Translations under genes and position numbers: made by a program | Notes under the pieces: model-generated | What the model saw: only the letters and a program-made list of their open reading frames with translations | Databases searched by the model: none | What the model was told of the DNA's origin: nothing | From: JALHRI01 sp044351685 | Lineage (GTDB): Bacteria; Pseudomonadota; Alphaproteobacteria; Rickettsiales; UBA3002 | Direction: 5' to 3' | Assembly (NCBI GenBank): GCA_044351685.1 | Contig: JBILFK010000001.1 | Location: forward strand, 1 to 36,307 | Length of the DNA stretch: 36,307 nt | Shown: in pieces, positions 33,008-36,307 of the stretch | Position numbering within the stretch: position 1 is the first letter of the stretch | Layout of the letters: each line of letters starts with the position of its first letter

Positions 33008-33022
33008 TTAACAAATTGCTAA
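33008..33022 (-). promoter_or_regulatory. CtrA-like half-site pair upstream of gene 32967
   Basis: On the minus strand TTAG, seven bases, TTAA, one base away from the TTAA-N7-TTAA consensus bound by the alphaproteobacterial cell-cycle regulator CtrA. It lies 41 bp upstream of the start. A single near match in AT-rich sequence is weak evidence. Confidence 0.25.
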
Positions 33023-33025
33023 CAA

Positions 33026-33041
33026 AACTAAAATTTTAGTT
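33026..33041. promoter_or_regulatory. 16-bp palindrome upstream of gene 32967
   Basis: AACTAAAATTTTAGTT is perfectly palindromic, 58 bp before the start codon at 32967. Its TAAAATTTTA core recurs at 14872-14881 and 18017-18026, before two other unusual genes. Confidence 0.4.
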
Positions 33042-33109
33042 ATTTGTGCAGGGGCCTGCGCGCACGCAAGTTGCTGAAAAACAAGCATTCACAAATTAGG
33101 TAGGATTTT

Positions 33110-34051
33110 TTATTTGTAGGAAGTGAGGGCAAATTTCACACGGTCGGCCAGTGTGAAATGCGAAGTGTCGCCAGCGGCATCCACCACATCGGTACGTTCT
33201 TTCAGGCCACAACGATTGGCGATTTGAATGGCAATACCAGGGCGGGCATTGGCTTCAAGCACCATGGGGCCTTTATGCTTATCGAGCACAATATCCACCC
33301 CCACATAGCCAAGGCCAGTGATATCGTAGAATTTCGAGGCCATCTCGAGCAGAAATTCCCAACGCGGAATTTGGCGACCAGCCAGTTTTTTGCGGGTTTC
33401 GGGATGTTCATTGATGAAGCGGTTGCTTTGCACACCATACATGGTCACGCCATCATGCATGCGAATGCCCACACCGATGCCGCCTTTGTGCAGGTTGGCC
33501 TTGCCATCGGATTTGCGGGTGGGCAAGCGCAGCATCGCCATAATTGGAATGCCTTTATACACGATAATGCGAATATCGGGCACGCCCTGATAAGTGATTT
33601 CATTGAAAATCGGATCGAATTGCACGACATATTCGAGAATCACTTTATCCGACGAGCCATTCATCGAATACATGCCACCCAGAATATTGGTGATGTAATA
33701 CTGCATATCGCCGGCGGAAATGATATCGCCGCTGGCCTTCACGAAGCTGCCATCGATGACGTCTTTCACGATGGTAATACCATCGCCGCCGGAACCTCGG
33801 CAGGGTTTAATTACGAAGTCGGTGTGCGGTGTCGCAATTTCTGCCACGCGCGAAGAATCGTTGAAAAACTCGAGCACGCCATAAAGTTCCGGCACCTGAA
33901 TCCCAGCTTCGATGGCCAGTTTTTTGGTGAGCAATTTATCATCCACCAGCGGGTAATTGCGCCTGCGATTCTGCTCGAAAATATAATCACGGTTGCGGGC
34001 GTTGATACCCATGATGCGGTATTTGCCGAGATTAAAAATATCGGTAAGCAT
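33110..34051 (-). CDS. RimK-like (alpha-L-glutamate ligase-like) ATP-grasp protein
   Basis: A 313-residue cytoplasmic ATP-grasp enzyme. FVIKPCRGSGGDGI is the ATP-grasp Lys plus Gly-rich loop, VILEYVVQFD is the adenine-binding hinge, and GYVGVDIVLD then PMVLEANARPGI carry the metal-binding Asp and Glu/Asn. The first 55 residues (ARNRDYIFEQNRRRNYPLVDDKLLTK) are typical of the 'alpha-L-glutamate ligase-like' family, which joins an amino acid to an unknown carboxylate. Its ATG overlaps the stop of the upstream 7TM gene (TGATG at 34049-34053), so they are coupled. Together with the protease-like gene at 35763 they form a known conserved trio. Confidence 0.88.
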   Translation of the reverse strand: MLTDIFNLGKYRIMGINARNRDYIFEQNRRRNYPLVDDKLLTKKLAIEAGIQVPELYGVLEFFNDSSRVAEIATPHTDFVIKPCRGSGGDGITIVKDVIDGSFVKASGDIISAGDMQYYITNILGGMYSMNGSSDKVILEYVVQFDPIFNEITYQGVPDIRIIVYKGIPIMAMLRLPTRKSDGKANLHKGGIGVGIRMHDGVTMYGVQSNRFINEHPETRKKLAGRQIPRWEFLLEMASKFYDITGLGYVGVDIVLDKHKGPMVLEANARPGIAIQIANRCGLKERTDVVDAAGDTSHFTLADRVKFALTSYK

Positions 34052-35667
34052 CAGCCTTGCTGCCCTTCTTTTTTCTCGAGGGCCATCAGGCTTTTTTGCA
34101 GCTGACGGAAGCGAATATATTCGGTGAGCTTATAGTTGTTATAGCGCCCCAGCAGCAGATTTGTGGCCAGCACCACCAGCAATAATTCCGGGAAGGCGAA
34201 AATAAGGTGGTTGAGCGCTTCGCTGCTCATGGCAAAATGCGCAATCACCGCCGCACCCAAGCTTTGCGCGCCGGTTTTCAGCGCCAATTCAGGGCCGTAT
34301 TCTTCCCACATCAGTGTCATGCGCTCGATGGTCATGGTGAGAATCACGATCGGGAACAACGAGATAGAAAGCCCCATGGTGAGACCCATCTGGTTGGTGA
34401 TCATGGCGATGAACGAAAGCAGAATCACCACCACGGTTAGCACCGCGGCAAGCCTCGGCACCAGCAACAGCTTGAGATGGTCGAAGTAATTGCGAATCAT
34501 GAGACCAATCGCCACCACCAGCATAAACAGCACCACCCCGTTCACCACTCCGGTTTCGCGGAACGCGAGCGCAATCAGCACCGGCATGAAGGTGCCGAAG
34601 GTTTTAATGCCAATTACCTGCCGCAAAAACGCCAGCACCAAACCACCCACCGGAATCATCAGCAGCACCTGGAATACAATTTGCGTATCGATCGGCAGAT
34701 TATAGAACGAGAATTTCAGCAGAATATCGGCAAACTGACCGCTTTTCCAGATGGCACGGGTGAGCGCGTTATTGGTGTTTTTGCGTACCGAAATGGTGAT
34801 ATCGGTATTGGCATTGCCTTCCATGGTAATCAGGTTGGCATCACCATACCACCACACGGCGTATTTATCCTTCAGGCCAAAGCCGTAACTTTCCGGGTCT
34901 ACGGCTTGCCATTTGCCGCCAATAAACACTTCCTGCCATTTCACGAACTGGGCTTTGCGTTGATCGGCCGAGAGCTTCAGGCCGTGCGCGGTGCGCACCG
35001 CCACATTTTTGGCCTCAAGCAGCAATGCTGCGATATCCGAGGTGGTCATGTTCACATTCACGGTATCGCGCAGCAGCTGCACGCGGTCATCTTGTGCATC
35101 GCTGGCCAGCTTAAAAATTTCGCGTACGAAGGTGCGGTCGGAGGCAGATTTTTCGCGCGCTTCATCGATCAGCGCATCTACTGCCACATAAATGGGGGCT
35201 TCTTTTTCGCCCTCTTCTACTTTTGGGCGGTTGCCTTTGGCATAGGGCGATTCGGGCAGCGCGGGCGGCGCAATAATCTCGGTCGCCGGAGAATCAAGTT
35301 GGTAAAGTGTGGCGCGGTAAAAAATGGTTTCCTGCGCTTCGATACGGCGCTTCGAGAACACCGCCACGCGGTTCAGGTCGCCATCTTTACCGGCAATTTC
35401 ATAGCCGAACCCACGCGCCACAATATTTTCATCGACCACCGCATAGGGGCTGGTGTTGTGCGGCAATTGCATGGTGAGCAGCAGCGGCTTATCGCCCGGG
35501 CGCCAGGGGTTACGCGATTGCAGGCTTACCCGCGCCTCGAGGTACCAGCTATTATACATTTTGTGCGGGCTAAGCGGGAATTCCAGCACCAAATGTTTAT
35601 ACAGCATCAGCGAAATGCCAATGGTGGCGAATAATCCTGCCAATAAAAACACGCGCAAATTACGCAT
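34051..35667 (-). CDS. inactive transglutaminase-like protein fused to seven membrane helices
   Basis: A 538-residue inner-membrane protein of the 'inactive transglutaminase fused to 7TM' family. A signal-anchor helix (about 7-25) is followed by a periplasmic region with a beta domain (about 35-165) and a transglutaminase-like fold (about 170-310: VRTAHGLKLS, FVKWQEVFIGGKWQAVDPESYGF). The catalytic Cys is not present where expected, hence inactive and likely a binding domain. At least seven helices follow (about 335-505). The charged C-terminal tail is cytoplasmic. One-base overlap with the ATP-grasp gene suggests that it senses or presents a substrate to it. Confidence 0.85.
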   Translation of the reverse strand: MRNLRVFLLAGLFATIGISLMLYKHLVLEFPLSPHKMYNSWYLEARVSLQSRNPWRPGDKPLLLTMQLPHNTSPYAVVDENIVARGFGYEIAGKDGDLNRVAVFSKRRIEAQETIFYRATLYQLDSPATEIIAPPALPESPYAKGNRPKVEEGEKEAPIYVAVDALIDEAREKSASDRTFVREIFKLASDAQDDRVQLLRDTVNVNMTTSDIAALLLEAKNVAVRTAHGLKLSADQRKAQFVKWQEVFIGGKWQAVDPESYGFGLKDKYAVWWYGDANLITMEGNANTDITISVRKNTNNALTRAIWKSGQFADILLKFSFYNLPIDTQIVFQVLLMIPVGGLVLAFLRQVIGIKTFGTFMPVLIALAFRETGVVNGVVLFMLVVAIGLMIRNYFDHLKLLLVPRLAAVLTVVVILLSFIAMITNQMGLTMGLSISLFPIVILTMTIERMTLMWEEYGPELALKTGAQSLGAAVIAHFAMSSEALNHLIFAFPELLLVVLATNLLLGRYNNYKLTEYIRFRQLQKSLMALEKKEGQQG

Positions 35668-35762
35668 AACACCTTCCTAGTGGCACACTGGCCTTGTTGT
35701 TCTGTTGGTTCGCTCGGGGTAAAGGAAATTTTTCACTGATGCAAGGGCAGTTACATACCCGC

Positions 35763-36275
35763 CTAGCGGCAGGTTGGTCGTGTCAGAAAGGTGCGCGACG
35801 CATCGACCAGCAGCTCGGCGTGCGATAGCATGTTACGACCTACCAGCACCGGATACAGGAAATTGCCGCGGTCAGCGAGGTTCACTTCCTGCATCACTTC
35901 GTGGCCAGCAATGCAAAAGGTCATTTCCACGACAGGGCGGCGAATATAGCCGCCATCTTTCTTTTTAATGCGCACATAGCGCACCACGTGGCGCTCGAAC
36001 ACTTTTTTGCGCGCACCATCATCATCCGTCATGCTGAAAACGGCGGTTTCTCCCGTAAAGCCACGGCGGCGCGGGGCTATTTTTTTAATATCGATAATTT
36101 CGGCATCAATCGACGAGGTGGTCGCCCCAGTATCCATTTTTGCCTTCAGGTGTAAATCGATATCCTTGATGCGCACATTCTCAATCCAGCCCACTTGCTT
36201 TGCCTTTGCTGCCGCAGGCATCGGTGCGCTACACACACATATAAGCGCCATCACAACAAGGCTGTATCGCATCAC
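35763..36275 (-). CDS. retropepsin-like aspartic protease of the 'ATP-dependent zinc protease' family
   Basis: A 170-residue protein with a Sec signal peptide (1-23, ending AAA), so periplasmic. KMDTGATTSSIDA (residues 46-58) contains D48-T-G-A, the catalytic Asp loop of retropepsins; LVGRNML is the usual second conserved block. The family (PF05618) is historically called 'ATP-dependent zinc protease' or RimB, although the fold is retropepsin-like. It precedes the 7TM and ATP-grasp genes by 95 bp in the same direction, completing the trio. A start at 36272 (second Met) is equally possible. Confidence 0.87.
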   Translation of the reverse strand: MMRYSLVVMALICVCSAPMPAAAKAKQVGWIENVRIKDIDLHLKAKMDTGATTSSIDAEIIDIKKIAPRRRGFTGETAVFSMTDDDGARKKVFERHVVRYVRIKKKDGGYIRRPVVEMTFCIAGHEVMQEVNLADRGNFLYPVLVGRNMLSHAELLVDASRTFLTRPTCR

Positions 36276-36307
36276 ACATCCAATCCGGTGAAAAAGTGAG
36301 AGGCTGG

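Noticed and set aside
33158..34105. 315-codon plus-strand open frame opposite the ATP-grasp gene
   Set aside because: His- and Ala-rich shadow caused by codon bias of the minus-strand gene; no family motif.
34477..35634. 385-codon plus-strand open frame opposite the 7TM gene
   Set aside because: Composition (His, Gln, Arg) and full overlap with a well-supported membrane protein mark it as a shadow.

Overview
The window looks like chromosome of an alphaproteobacterium. The main evidence is a circularly permuted, two-piece tmRNA gene (minus strand, about 17546-17848). Supporting evidence is an SspB adaptor of the alphaproteobacterial kind with a C-terminal ClpX-binding tail, ThyX instead of ThyA, Tad-pilus genes, and an mreBCD-mrdA-rodA cluster. 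A closer placement (for example a Micavibrio-like or Rickettsiales/Holosporales-related lineage) is only a guess. No CRISPR array, tRNA, rRNA or insertion sequence was seen.

Layout. 53-4394 (+): the end of a Tad/Flp pilus operon, with two TadE-like pseudopilins, a Cys-rich secreted protein ending in poly-Gly, a secreted Hint (intein-like) protein with a poly-Gly linker, and a TadG-like protein with a von Willebrand A domain. 4528-12562 (-): an elongation operon read as methyltransferase-like, glutamine-synthetase-like, mreB, mreC, mreD, mrdA (PBP2), rodA. 12681-14762: a GNAT acetyltransferase convergent with ettA. 14976-16250 (+): a class-3-lipase-like protein without a signal peptide. 16387-17848 (-): tadA, sspB and ssrA. 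18038-20020 (+): a large Gly-zipper membrane-active-looking protein. 20114-23180: thyX, a signal-peptide-bearing msrB and a DUF2748-like protein. 23485-32967: a 786-residue anchored helical protein, a 769-residue flagellin, and a divergent two-gene unit encoding a 1368-residue LysM-like protein plus a 116-residue partner. 33110-36275 (-): the conserved trio of retropepsin-like protease, inactive-transglutaminase/7TM protein and RimK-like ATP-grasp protein.

Most interesting points. (1) The ssrA tag is unusually long (22 codons), contains two ANDN SspB-type motifs, and lies just upstream of sspB on the same strand. (2) At least five intergenic gaps carry copies of one structured repeat family, placed directly after stop codons, with hairpins whose stems covary between copies. 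(3) The large unrecognised proteins at 18038 and 23485 share a nearly identical 19-bp upstream box, and three of the unusual genes have a TAAAATTTTA palindrome upstream. With the lipase, flagellin and LysM protein these may form a co-regulated surface or effector set. (4) A Hint protein and a poly-Gly Cys-rich protein sit inside the Tad operon. (5) A glutamine-synthetase-fold protein is translationally coupled to a methyltransferase-like protein ahead of mreB.

Functions were assigned by reading motifs; no database search was possible.
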